IMG/VR virus record: IMGVR_UViG_3300021962_009901
Span: 1-24,068 of that record
DNA from: a virus
Strand: one strand, 5' to 3'
DNA: 24,068 bases
Shown: one piece after another, positions 1 to 6,021 of the stretch
Position numbering within the stretch: position 1 is the stretch's first letter
How the letters are laid out: every line of letters begins with the position of its first letter
Position numbers and translations under genes: made by a program
Notes under the pieces: model-generated
What the model was told of the DNA's origin: nothing
The model's input: the letters and a program-made list of their open reading frames with translations, nothing else
Database searches by the model: none

Positions 1-34
1 CGGCTTTGAGGTGGTTCGAATCCACCCACTCGTA
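1..34 (+). tRNA. tRNA, 3' end only (isotype not determinable)
   Basis: The T arm is complete: stem GGTGG (10-14), loop TTCGAAT (15-21), stem CCACC (22-26). It is followed by a seven-base acceptor strand CACTCGT (27-33) and discriminator A34. The anticodon lies upstream of the window, so the amino acid cannot be read. CCA is not encoded. It sits 4 nt before the next tRNA, as in a phage tRNA cluster. Confidence 0.75.
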
Positions 35-38
35 CCTT

Positions 39-111
39 GCTCCTTTAGCAATCTGGTGAATGCAGCGAACTCATAATTCGCCTGAGGCGTGTTCGATCCA
101 CGCAAGGAGCA
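39..111 (+). tRNA. tRNA with CAT anticodon (tRNA-Met or Ile2)
   Basis: A full cloverleaf can be folded. The acceptor GCTCCTT (39-45) pairs with AAGGAGC (104-110). A short D arm starts at 48. Anticodon stem GCGAA (65-69) pairs with TTCGC (77-81) around the loop CTCATAA, giving anticodon CAT at 72-74. The T stem GCGTG/CACGC encloses TTCGATC (92-98). The discriminator is A111 and CCA is not encoded. CAT can be elongator Met, or Ile if C34 is changed to lysidine; the sequence alone does not decide. It does not look like an initiator, because the first acceptor pair G-C is matched. Confidence 0.88.
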
Positions 112-136
112 TAGGACAGAAACAACTCTGTCCATC

Positions 137-165
137 TTGACTTCTCCAAGTCAAACCCTTATAAT
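137..165 (+). promoter_or_regulatory. sigma70-type (early) promoter
   Basis: TTGACT (137-142) and TATAAT (160-165) are separated by exactly 17 nt, close to the bacterial housekeeping consensus. The expected start is near 172, about 16 nt before the ATG of the first small gene. It lies just after the tRNA pair and would give host-polymerase transcription of the small genes downstream. Confidence 0.65.
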
Positions 166-187
166 ACTAAGGTCAACATTCAAAACA

Positions 188-403
188 ATGACTCTCACAG
201 CAAAATTCAAGAAAGACGTTCAAACCCTTCGCGGTGCAGCAAATGGCGAATTCTACCTTGATGTAAAGAATCCGAAACTCTACAAAAAGGTTCGCCGCTA
301 TTACGAAAACGAAGGTGTAGTGTTCTCTGGTGATCCTCTAGATGATTATGAGATGCTTATGGAATATGTTCTTGCTGATCTTGAATCCGTTGAAGTTGCA
401 TGA
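188..403 (+). CDS. small hypothetical phage protein, 71 aa
   Basis: I do not recognise a named family. The reading frame extends upstream to 89 through the tRNA, but the ATG at 188 is the sensible start: it lies just downstream of a consensus promoter and begins a compact, charged protein (MTLTAKF...). The product is soluble, basic in its N-terminal half and acidic in its C-terminal half (many Asp/Glu after residue 50), with no signal peptide or membrane segment. Its stop overlaps the start of the next gene by 4 nt (ATGA), so the two are translationally coupled. It resembles the small conserved proteins of unknown function common in T4-like cyanophages. The function is unknown. Confidence 0.8.
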   Translation: MTLTAKFKKDVQTLRGAANGEFYLDVKNPKLYKKVRRYYENEGVVFSGDPLDDYEMLMEYVLADLESVEVA

Positions 404-651
404 CAACACGACTTCCTAAAGTTCTTTTGGAACGTGAAGGATATCGATTTGTGGAAGTTGGTATTCTTGAAATCAATGGTAAGCCAGATTACCGTATGCA
501 AAAGCAAAATGAATACACTAAACGCTGGAATGACATTTATCTGTTTGATAATGTTCTTCAATGTTCTACTGCTATGGAAGACATTGACTATGCACGTTGG
601 CTTGACCCAGACAGAGTACCTTGCTACGTTAAGGATGATGATGAAGAGTGA
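400..651 (+). CDS. small hypothetical phage protein, 83 aa
   Basis: The ATG at 400 overlaps the upstream stop in an ATGA arrangement, which supports both genes being real and coupled. The product is a soluble 83-residue protein with an aromatic-rich middle (RWNDIYLF) and a strongly acidic tail (DDDEE). No catalytic motif is recognisable. The short overlap and the shared promoter at 137-165 suggest an early phage operon of accessory proteins. The function is unknown, and the call as a gene rests on coding-like composition and coupling. Confidence 0.78.
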   Translation: MTTRLPKVLLEREGYRFVEVGILEINGKPDYRMQKQNEYTKRWNDIYLFDNVLQCSTAMEDIDYARWLDPDRVPCYVKDDDEE

Positions 652-685
652 GATATAGATAAATAATATAAAATAATCTATATCT
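651..685 (+). promoter_or_regulatory. stem-loop immediately before the HNH gene
   Basis: AGATATAGAT (651-660) is a perfect 10-bp inverted match to ATCTATATCT (676-685), with a 15-nt AT-only loop. The hairpin begins at the last base of the upstream stop codon and ends one base before the ATG at 687, so in readthrough RNA it would cover the translation start region. No good Shine-Dalgarno is visible. Blocking hairpins before homing endonuclease genes are known in T4 (I-TevI). The role here is inferred. Confidence 0.6.
658..665 (+). promoter_or_regulatory. late-promoter-like octamer inside the hairpin
   Basis: GATAAATA matches seven of eight bases of the T4 late consensus TATAAATA and fits the looser NATAAATA form I recall for cyanomyoviruses. 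It straddles the left stem and loop of the hairpin. A transcript starting a few bases downstream would lack the left stem arm and could not form the hairpin. The region is very AT-rich, so a chance match is possible. Confidence 0.38.
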
Positions 686-686
686 T

Positions 687-1073
687 ATGTATAAAAACCA
701 AGCAGATGCTAATGCCAAAGCAAGAGAACTTTATAGAAAAAATACTAAAAAGTACTCATTAAAAAATAAAGAAAAAAGAGAAAATCGCAGAAAATTAATT
801 TATGAAGCACTTGGAAATAAGTGTGTTGAGTGTGGATCTACTTCAAATTTAGAAATAGATCACATAAATCCTTCTCTAAAAGAAAATAGAATTTCTCCAT
901 TGGCACAAGGATTATCAAAAACATTAGATGACGATAATCTTCAACTGTTATGTCATTGTTGTCACACCAAAAAATCAAAATATCAAAGAAATGCTGCTTG
1001 GAATTTGTTCAGGAGTTTGTCTCTTGAAGAACAAAATAAATTAATACAAAAAGAAAAAGAGAAGGATGAGTAA
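687..1073 (+). CDS. HNH endonuclease (free-standing, homing-type)
   Basis: A 128-aa protein with a Lys-rich N-terminal half (residues 1-38) likely to contact DNA, followed by an HNH nuclease domain. The zinc-ribbon pairs are C46-x2-C49 and C89-x2-C92. The metal-binding core is EIDH (D58, H59), with the conserved Asn at N84 and the final His at H93. Free-standing HNH genes of this size are common in phages as selfish homing endonucleases that cut a genome lacking the gene; a packaging or repair role is less likely. It lies between small phage genes on the same strand. The upstream hairpin with a late-promoter-like element suggests restricted, late expression. All catalytic positions are intact, so it is probably active. 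Confidence 0.88.
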   Translation: MYKNQADANAKARELYRKNTKKYSLKNKEKRENRRKLIYEALGNKCVECGSTSNLEIDHINPSLKENRISPLAQGLSKTLDDDNLQLLCHCCHTKKSKYQRNAAWNLFRSLSLEEQNKLIQKEKEKDE

Positions 1074-1121
1074 ATAGTCACGGATGGACTTTAACAGCAC
1101 TGGTCGGGAGCAAAACCCCTT

Positions 1122-1349
1122 ATGTCTAAATCTGATTTGCTTCGGTGGATTGGAAACATTCTCCTCATAATTGGTTATCAAACTATGTTATGGGGAGAAT
1201 TTAAATACGGTTTAATGATAAAAGTTGTTGGGGGATTACTCACAATACCTTTTGCTATTAAACTTAAACTTTGGGATGTACTATTCTTATGTGCATTCTT
1301 TGGTATTACCGAGATATCAAAGTTAGTCCAACTTTTCTTAGTTTCTTAA
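1122..1349 (+). CDS. small membrane protein, 75 aa
   Basis: After a short charged start (MSKSDLLRW), two hydrophobic segments are visible at roughly residues 10-25 and 31-60, the second possibly forming two passes around LKLWDVLF. This predicts an inner-membrane protein of two or three helices. No family is recognised. The only Shine-Dalgarno candidate is GGGAG (1106-1110), 11 nt from the ATG, which is rather far. The 48-nt gap after the HNH gene holds no other ORF. Small phage membrane proteins can be superinfection exclusion factors or holins, but nothing in this sequence says so. Confidence 0.72.
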   Translation: MSKSDLLRWIGNILLIIGYQTMLWGEFKYGLMIKVVGGLLTIPFAIKLKLWDVLFLCAFFGITEISKLVQLFLVS

Positions 1350-1369
1350 AACTAAGTGGTGGAGCCAAT

Positions 1370-1501
1370 ATGACCCCTTATGAGTTTCTTGCTTCTCTCA
1401 AGAGCAAGTGGTGCGGATGGGGAATTCTTTCTCCGCCTGGTTTCCAATTTCCAGTTAAAGAATTGGTGGCGAGCCTGAGTTACTTGAGAGGAGTTGCATA
1501 A
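1370..1501 (+). CDS. possible 43-aa protein
   Basis: The ATG at 1370 has a good Shine-Dalgarno GGAG (1361-1364) five bases upstream, and the reading frame ends at a TAA (1499-1501) in the loop of the intrinsic terminator. The peptide (MTPYEFLASL...) is amphipathic, contains one Cys and a Pro/Gly-rich middle, and matches nothing I recognise. A frame starting at 1380 and ending at 1478 is an alternative but lacks a ribosome site. It is too short to be confident from sequence alone; the ribosome site and the terminator placement are the main support. Confidence 0.42.
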   Translation: MTPYEFLASLKSKWCGWGILSPPGFQFPVKELVASLSYLRGVA

Positions 1502-1514
1502 ACTCCTCTTTTTT
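1487..1514 (+). terminator. intrinsic terminator ending the small-gene block
   Basis: AGAGGAGTT (1487-1495) pairs perfectly with AACTCCTCT (1501-1509) around the loop GCATA, followed by six T (1509-1514). It closes the left block before the glycan cluster and overlaps the stop codon of the 43-aa frame. Confidence 0.85.
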
Positions 1515-1522
1515 AGTATAAT
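1494..1522 (+). promoter_or_regulatory. weak promoter candidate for the glycan cluster
   Basis: TATAAT (1517-1522) lies 20 nt before the first cluster ATG. A poor -35 (TTGCAT, 1494-1499) sits 17 nt upstream, inside the terminator. Only the -10 is convincing. It is the only promoter-like signal between the terminator and the cluster. Confidence 0.28.
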
Positions 1523-1542
1523 AAAATAAAATAGATTTCAAT

Positions 1543-2043
1543 ATGAAAATCGGATTTAATTGTAGTTCATTTGACCTGTTTCATGCTGGTCATGTTACGA
1601 TGCTTAAAATGGAAAAAGAAATGTGCGACTACTTAAAAGTTGCACTTCAAGTTGATCCAACGATAGATCGTCCTGGTATTAAAAATAAACCAACACAATC
1701 TGTTTATGAAAGGTATGTTCAACTTCAAGCATGTAAATATGTTGATGAGATTTTAGTTTATGAGACTGAAGCAGATTTATTAAATCTAATAAAAACTCAA
1801 ACAATTCATATTCGGTTTTTGAGCGAAGAATATAAAGATGTTGATTTTACAGGAAAACAATATTGTATTGATCATGATATTGAATTGTATTATCATTTGA
1901 GGAGACATCAATACTCTTCTACTGAGCTTAGGGGTAGAGTTTATTCTCTCGAAAAGGAGAAAAAAGAACAGAAAGAAATAATTGAAGATCCTCCTCAATA
2001 TTCTCCTCAATTATTAAGTAAATATTCTCTTAGAAATGATTGA
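1543..2043 (+). CDS. cytidylyltransferase-like protein (TagD/RfaE-C type)
   Basis: A 166-aa member of the nucleotidyltransferase HIGH-motif superfamily. The nucleotide-binding motif is HAGH at H14-H17 after the typical FDLFHAGH start, and the second signature is SSTELR at 125-130, the counterpart of the family's ISxTxxR. Enzymes of this family transfer CMP or AMP to a phosphorylated alcohol or sugar such as glycerol-3-phosphate or heptose-1-phosphate. The catalytic domain covers about residues 1-132. The remaining 34 residues form a Lys/Glu-rich and Pro-rich tail (PPQYSPQ) that the small TagD enzymes lack. First gene of the glycan cluster, probably supplying an activated building block. The substrate cannot be read from sequence; the family call is firm. 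Confidence 0.85.
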   Translation: MKIGFNCSSFDLFHAGHVTMLKMEKEMCDYLKVALQVDPTIDRPGIKNKPTQSVYERYVQLQACKYVDEILVYETEADLLNLIKTQTIHIRFLSEEYKDVDFTGKQYCIDHDIELYYHLRRHQYSSTELRGRVYSLEKEKKEQKEIIEDPPQYSPQLLSKYSLRND

Positions 2044-2045
2044 CT

Positions 2046-2972
2046 ATGGCAATTTTAGTTACAGGTGGAGCAGGGTTTATAGGAAGTAATTTACTTCATC
2101 ATTTGATTAAAACAGTTGATGAAGAGATTATTTGTATTGATAAATTGACTTATGCTGCAGACAAGAGCAATGTTCCTGATCTTGTCAGGTTTTATGCAAC
2201 AGACATTGCTGATGAACATAACTGCGAATATATTTTTAAAAAGCATAAATTTAATACAGTTTTTCATCTAGCAGCAGAAAGTCACGTAGATAATTCAATT
2301 AAAGATTGCTCACCATTTATTCATACAAATATAAATGGAACTGTTAATCTTTTGAATCTTTCTTTAAAGTATGAGGTTCAAAAGTTTGTTCATATCTCTA
2401 CTGATGAAATTTATGGATCTATAGAAGAGGGATATTTTACTGAAAACTCCAATTATTCTCCTCGTAATCCCTATTCAGCTTCTAAAGCAGCATCAGATCA
2501 TTTTGTAATGGCATATCATAATACTTATGGTCTTCCTGCAGTAATTACAAATTGTTCTAATAATTATGGACCTAGACAGCATTCGGAAAAGTTTATTCCG
2601 ACTATTATTCATAAATTATTTTCTGGTGAGAAGATTCCTGTTTATGGTGATGGAAAACAAATTAGAGATTGGTTGTATGTTCAAGATCACTGTGAAGCAT
2701 TATGTGAAGTTTGGTTGAAAGGTAGAACCGGTCAAAAATATAATATCGGTGGAGAGTGTGAAGTAGAGAATATTAATTTGGTTCGTATGATTCTTGATCG
2801 TATGAACATGAAAGAAGACATGATAGAATATGTAAAAGATAGACCAGGGCATGACCGCAGATATTCAACCGATATTACAAAAATTCGTCATGAAATTAAA
2901 TGGTCTCCAAGATTTACTTTGGAAGAAGGATTAGACAAAACTATTGAATGGTATGAACGCAATCGAAACTGA
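2046..2972 (+). CDS. rmlB: dTDP-glucose 4,6-dehydratase (RmlB)
   Basis: A short-chain dehydrogenase/reductase of extended type. The Rossmann motif is GGAGFIGS (7-14), the dehydratase triad region is STDEIYG with T119-D120-E121, the catalytic pair is Y143/K147 (PYSASK), and the RmlB signature NNYGPRQ is present near 172-178. It converts dTDP-glucose to dTDP-4-keto-6-deoxyglucose using bound NAD+. The frame opens with a TTG at 2040, but the ATG at 2046 starts exactly at the usual N-terminus (MAILVTGG) and lies 2 nt after the upstream stop. At 308 aa it is slightly shorter than typical bacterial RmlB (about 330-360). It is followed immediately by an RmlC homologue. RmlA and a classical RmlD are not evident, so dTDP-glucose must come from the host. 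Confidence 0.93.
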   Translation: MAILVTGGAGFIGSNLLHHLIKTVDEEIICIDKLTYAADKSNVPDLVRFYATDIADEHNCEYIFKKHKFNTVFHLAAESHVDNSIKDCSPFIHTNINGTVNLLNLSLKYEVQKFVHISTDEIYGSIEEGYFTENSNYSPRNPYSASKAASDHFVMAYHNTYGLPAVITNCSNNYGPRQHSEKFIPTIIHKLFSGEKIPVYGDGKQIRDWLYVQDHCEALCEVWLKGRTGQKYNIGGECEVENINLVRMILDRMNMKEDMIEYVKDRPGHDRRYSTDITKIRHEIKWSPRFTLEEGLDKTIEWYERNRN

Positions 2973-3483
2973 ACTTAAAGACGCATATATTATTACTACT
3001 AATATTTTTGAAGATGATAGAGGTTCTTTTCAAGAATCTTTCAATCTTCAACAAATACAAAAAATTATTGGACCTTATGAGTTTGTACAAGACTGTCACT
3101 CAATCTCGACGCAAAACGTTATAAGAGGTCTTCATTATCAAATTAAACATTCTCAAGGAAAACTTGTGAGATGTTTATTTGGAGAAATTTATGATGTAAT
3201 TGTAGATCTTCGTAAAAGTTCTTCTACTTTTGGTAAATGGATTGGAGTAAATTTAACTCCTGGTTCTAGACAACTATGGGTTCCACCAGGATTTGCTCAT
3301 GGATTTAAAGTCATTTCGGAAAGTGCAGAGGTTCTTTATAAAGTTACTGACTACCAATATAAAGAATACGAAAGAATTTTGTTATGGAATGATCTTGATA
3401 TTGATTGGCAAGTTTCTACACCAATCATGTCAGAAAAAGATATGAAAGGAACACCATTTAATCAGTGTGATATGTATGAGTAA
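2953..3483 (+). CDS. rmlC: dTDP-4-keto-6-deoxyglucose 3,5-epimerase-like (RmlC family)
   Basis: A 176-aa cupin enzyme. The hallmarks are EDDRGSFQESF (20-30), RGLHYQ with the catalytic base H61, the conserved VDLR (84-87) and PPGFAHGF (111-118). The family epimerises C3 and/or C5 of dTDP-4-keto-6-deoxyhexoses made by RmlB, its upstream neighbour. I chose the ATG at 2953 over a TTG at 2944; it overlaps the rmlB end by 20 nt. The substrate-side stretch reads FVQDCHSISTQ where rhamnose-type enzymes more often have QxNxSxS. The product could therefore be a 3-epimer or 5-epimer rather than the rhamnose precursor. The family is certain; the exact stereochemistry is not. Confidence 0.88.
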   Translation: MNAIETELKDAYIITTNIFEDDRGSFQESFNLQQIQKIIGPYEFVQDCHSISTQNVIRGLHYQIKHSQGKLVRCLFGEIYDVIVDLRKSSSTFGKWIGVNLTPGSRQLWVPPGFAHGFKVISESAEVLYKVTDYQYKEYERILLWNDLDIDWQVSTPIMSEKDMKGTPFNQCDMYE

Positions 3484-4294
3484 AATATCAGTATTTGGTG
3501 GAACTGGATTTATCGGAGGAACATTTTGTAAAATGTACTCCAAAGAGGTTGTTATAGTTCCAAGAAACAGTAGAAATTTTGAAACTAATGAAGTCTTATA
3601 TTTCATTAGTACAACAACAAATCAAAATGTTTTTAGTGATCTTCATGTTGATATTGATACTAATTTGAGTTTGTTTGTGGATGTCTTGCAAAATTGTAAA
3701 GATAAAGATATAACTTTTAATTTTATAAGTTCAGGATTTGTTTATGGAAATGACATTCTAGACGCTAAAGAAACTGATTGTTGCAATCCAACTGGTTTTT
3801 ATTCAATCACTAAAAGATGTGCTGAACAATTGCTCATTTCTTTTTGTGAGACATTTGGAATCAAGTATAGAATTCTGAGAATTGGAAATGTATATGGAGT
3901 AGATAAAACAATTTCACCAGGAAAAAATGTTCTAGGATATATGATTGATCTTCTTAAAAATAATCAAGATATCAAACTTTATGATGATGGAAAGTTTTTG
4001 AAAGATTATATGTTTGTAGAAGATATTTGTAGAGCAATTAAAACAATTTTGGAGAGAGGAATATGTAATGAAATTTATAATTTAGCTTCTGGTGAAACTT
4101 TTTATTTTAGGGAAATTATAGAAAGCGCAAAGGAAATAGTTGAAAGTAAAAGTAAAATACTAAACATACCATTTCCACAATCTCAAAAGTTTATACAAGT
4201 TAAAAATATGACTTTGAATATCAGTAAATTGAATTCATTAAAATTTTCATGCGATCTCCAATTTAAAAATGGTTTGCAAATACTGTGCAAATAA
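3476..4294 (+). CDS. NAD-dependent epimerase/dehydratase family protein (4-ketoreductase candidate)
   Basis: A 272-aa extended SDR protein with Rossmann motif GGTGFIGG (8-15), SSG at 85-87 and catalytic Y109/K113 (YSITK), plus a C-terminal RDYMFVED-like motif reading KDYMFVEDI. It follows rmlB and rmlC, so the likely job is reduction or epimerisation of the 4-keto sugar they make, in place of RmlD. This is inferred from position; the fold and catalytic residues are seen. The ATG at 3476 overlaps the rmlC end by 8 nt and is preferred to a GTG at 3467. Very low GC. It could equally be a 4-epimerase. Confidence 0.8.
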   Translation: MSKISVFGGTGFIGGTFCKMYSKEVVIVPRNSRNFETNEVLYFISTTTNQNVFSDLHVDIDTNLSLFVDVLQNCKDKDITFNFISSGFVYGNDILDAKETDCCNPTGFYSITKRCAEQLLISFCETFGIKYRILRIGNVYGVDKTISPGKNVLGYMIDLLKNNQDIKLYDDGKFLKDYMFVEDICRAIKTILERGICNEIYNLASGETFYFREIIESAKEIVESKSKILNIPFPQSQKFIQVKNMTLNISKLNSLKFSCDLQFKNGLQILCK

Positions 4295-4302
4295 AATATA
4301 AT
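4274..4302 (+). promoter_or_regulatory. internal promoter candidate
   Basis: TTGCAA (4274-4279) and TATAAT (4297-4302) are 17 nt apart. They lie at the end of the upstream gene and in the 34-nt gap before the 4329 gene, the largest gap in the cluster. The expected start is near 4309. The AT-rich context raises the chance of a random match. Confidence 0.4.
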
Positions 4303-4328
4303 ATATACTAAGAGAAATTTATTCATCT

Positions 4329-5375
4329 ATGAGTGATTATAAGAAAACAGCACTTGTACTTGGTGCTGGTGGTTTTATTGGAAGCCACATGGTAAAAAGA
4401 CTTCTTTCGGAAGGATACTGGGTTCGTGGTGTAGATTTAAAGTATCCAGAATATTCTAAAACTGAAGCCCATGAATTTATTCAAGGAGACTTGAGAGACT
4501 CTGCTTTCGTTGAAAGAGTTCTCCAATTTAAGGGATATCTAGGAAATTTTTATCATTTTGTATCATCAAAATATATCGATACTTTTGATGAAATTTATCA
4601 GTTTGCTGCTGATATGGGTGGCGCAGGTTTTGTTTTCACTGGGGAAAACGATGCAGATATTATGCATAATTCTGTAACAATTAATTTGAATGTTCTTGAA
4701 GGGCAAAAAAGACTTAATGATTTTAAGTGTGTGAATAAGACTAGAATTTTTTATTCTAGTTCTGCTTGCATGTATCCAGAACACAATCAATTAGATCCCA
4801 ATAATCCAGATTGCCGTGAAGAATCAGCATATCCCGCAGCACCAGATTCTGAATACGGTTGGGAGAAGTTGTTCTCAGAGCGGTTGTTTTTCGCTTATCA
4901 TCGTAATTACGGGATCCCTGTTCGGGTTGCTAGGTATCATAATATCTTTGGACCAGAAGGAACCTGGAAAGGTGGGAGAGAAAAATCTCCAGCGGCAATC
5001 TGTAGAAAGGTTGCAGAACTTCCAAAGGAAGGTGGAACCATCGAAGTGTGGGGAGACGGTCTACAAACTCGTTCCTTCTTGTATATTGATGAATGCATCG
5101 AAGCAACCCGTAGAATGATAGAATCTGAATTTATTGGACCGATTAATATTGGTTCGGAAGAAATGGTAACTATCAATCAACTTGTAGATATTGCTGCTAA
5201 AGTTGCTAATAAAGAAGTTAAGAAAAATCATGTTCTTAACGCACCTCTTGGAGTTCGTGGTCGTAATTCTAATAATGATTTGATTCGTGAAAAACTCAAA
5301 TGGGATTATTCAATGACTCTTGAAGAAGGGATTTCTAAAACTTATAACTGGATTGAGGAGCAATTAAATGGATGA
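4329..5375 (+). CDS. GDP-mannose 3,5-epimerase homologue (plant GME-like)
   Basis: A 348-aa extended SDR. NAD binding is at LGAGGFIGSH (11-20). AADMGGAGF (93-101) and SSSACMYPE (143-151) are near-identical to the plant enzyme, as are Y176/K180 and FGPEGTWKGGREK (207-219) and the later WGDGLQTRSF. C147, Y176, K180 and K219 line up with the catalytic Cys, Tyr, Lys and Lys described for Arabidopsis GME. That enzyme turns GDP-D-mannose into GDP-L-galactose and GDP-L-gulose. The length is slightly under plant GME (about 377 aa) because the N-terminal extension is missing. A substrate change is possible but the active site is intact. It overlaps the next gene by 8 nt, and it is slightly more GC-rich than the gene before it. 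Confidence 0.88.
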   Translation: MSDYKKTALVLGAGGFIGSHMVKRLLSEGYWVRGVDLKYPEYSKTEAHEFIQGDLRDSAFVERVLQFKGYLGNFYHFVSSKYIDTFDEIYQFAADMGGAGFVFTGENDADIMHNSVTINLNVLEGQKRLNDFKCVNKTRIFYSSSACMYPEHNQLDPNNPDCREESAYPAAPDSEYGWEKLFSERLFFAYHRNYGIPVRVARYHNIFGPEGTWKGGREKSPAAICRKVAELPKEGGTIEVWGDGLQTRSFLYIDECIEATRRMIESEFIGPINIGSEEMVTINQLVDIAAKVANKEVKKNHVLNAPLGVRGRNSNNDLIREKLKWDYSMTLEEGISKTYNWIEEQLNG

Positions 5376-6021
5376 AAATTTTTCTTGGATTGAAAATAAA
5401 AGAGATGACTGGAGAGAATATGTTTTGTCCCTTGAAGATGATAATGTAAGTGAAATTTTAGGTGCCATCCCATCAGGATGGAACTTTCCCCCCAAAGGAC
5501 ATTATAAATTCTGCAAGTGGTTAATTGAAAAAATCAAACCAGAAGTTACTGTAGAACTTGGAGTTGATTATGGTTATTCTGCATTTGTGATGTCCATGTG
5601 TCAAAAAAATAAAGTCTATGGAATAGATTGTTTTGATGTATCAAAACATGGTCCCAGAATAGATGATGATTATAAATTTGTAATGTCTGTAAAAGAAAAA
5701 TTAAAGTTAGATAATTTAGAAATCATTAAAGGTTATTTTGATGATGTTGCAAAAACTTGGGATAAAGAGATAGATCTTCTTCATATCGATGGACTTCATG
5801 ATTATGAAAATTGTAAAAATGATTGCTATACTTGGGCTCCTTTTTTAAAGGAAGATGGTGTAATTCTTTTTCATGATACTGTTTCTAACCCAAATGGTGT
5901 TGGTCTTTTCTTTTCTCAACTTGAAGTTCCTAAAATTAATTTTACAAATTCTTATGGGTTGGGAGTTGCTTCTAATAATAAAGAATTGATTCAAGAAATT
6001 AGAGATACTTTTAAACTATGA
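5368..6021 (+). CDS. class I SAM-dependent methyltransferase
   Basis: A 217-aa protein of the Methyltransf_24 type. The SAM-binding motif I is VELGVDYGYS (62-71), followed by GIDCFD (85-90). The acidic/His cluster LLHIDGLHDYE (137-147) and ILFHDT (166-171) are typical of O-methyltransferases and cephalosporin-hydroxylase-like members in polysaccharide clusters. H139, D141 and D170 are candidates for metal or catalytic roles. The gene starts 8 nt inside the previous gene and overlaps the next by 4 nt (ATGA), showing translational coupling. It probably O-methylates a sugar or a small activated donor; the target is unknown. Confidence 0.78.
   Translation: MDENFSWIENKRDDWREYVLSLEDDNVSEILGAIPSGWNFPPKGHYKFCKWLIEKIKPEVTVELGVDYGYSAFVMSMCQKNKVYGIDCFDVSKHGPRIDDDYKFVMSVKEKLKLDNLEIIKGYFDDVAKTWDKEIDLLHIDGLHDYENCKNDCYTWAPFLKEDGVILFHDTVSNPNGVGLFFSQLEVPKINFTNSYGLGVASNNKELIQEIRDTFKL

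Noticed and set aside
434-658. 74-codon plus-strand frame within the 83-aa gene
   Set aside because: Overlaps almost completely with the coupled gene at 400-651, and has no ribosome site of its own.
1115-1382. ACCCCTTATG repeated at 1115-1124 and 1373-1382
   Set aside because: Only 10 bases, at different positions relative to the two start codons; no further flanking similarity, so probably chance.
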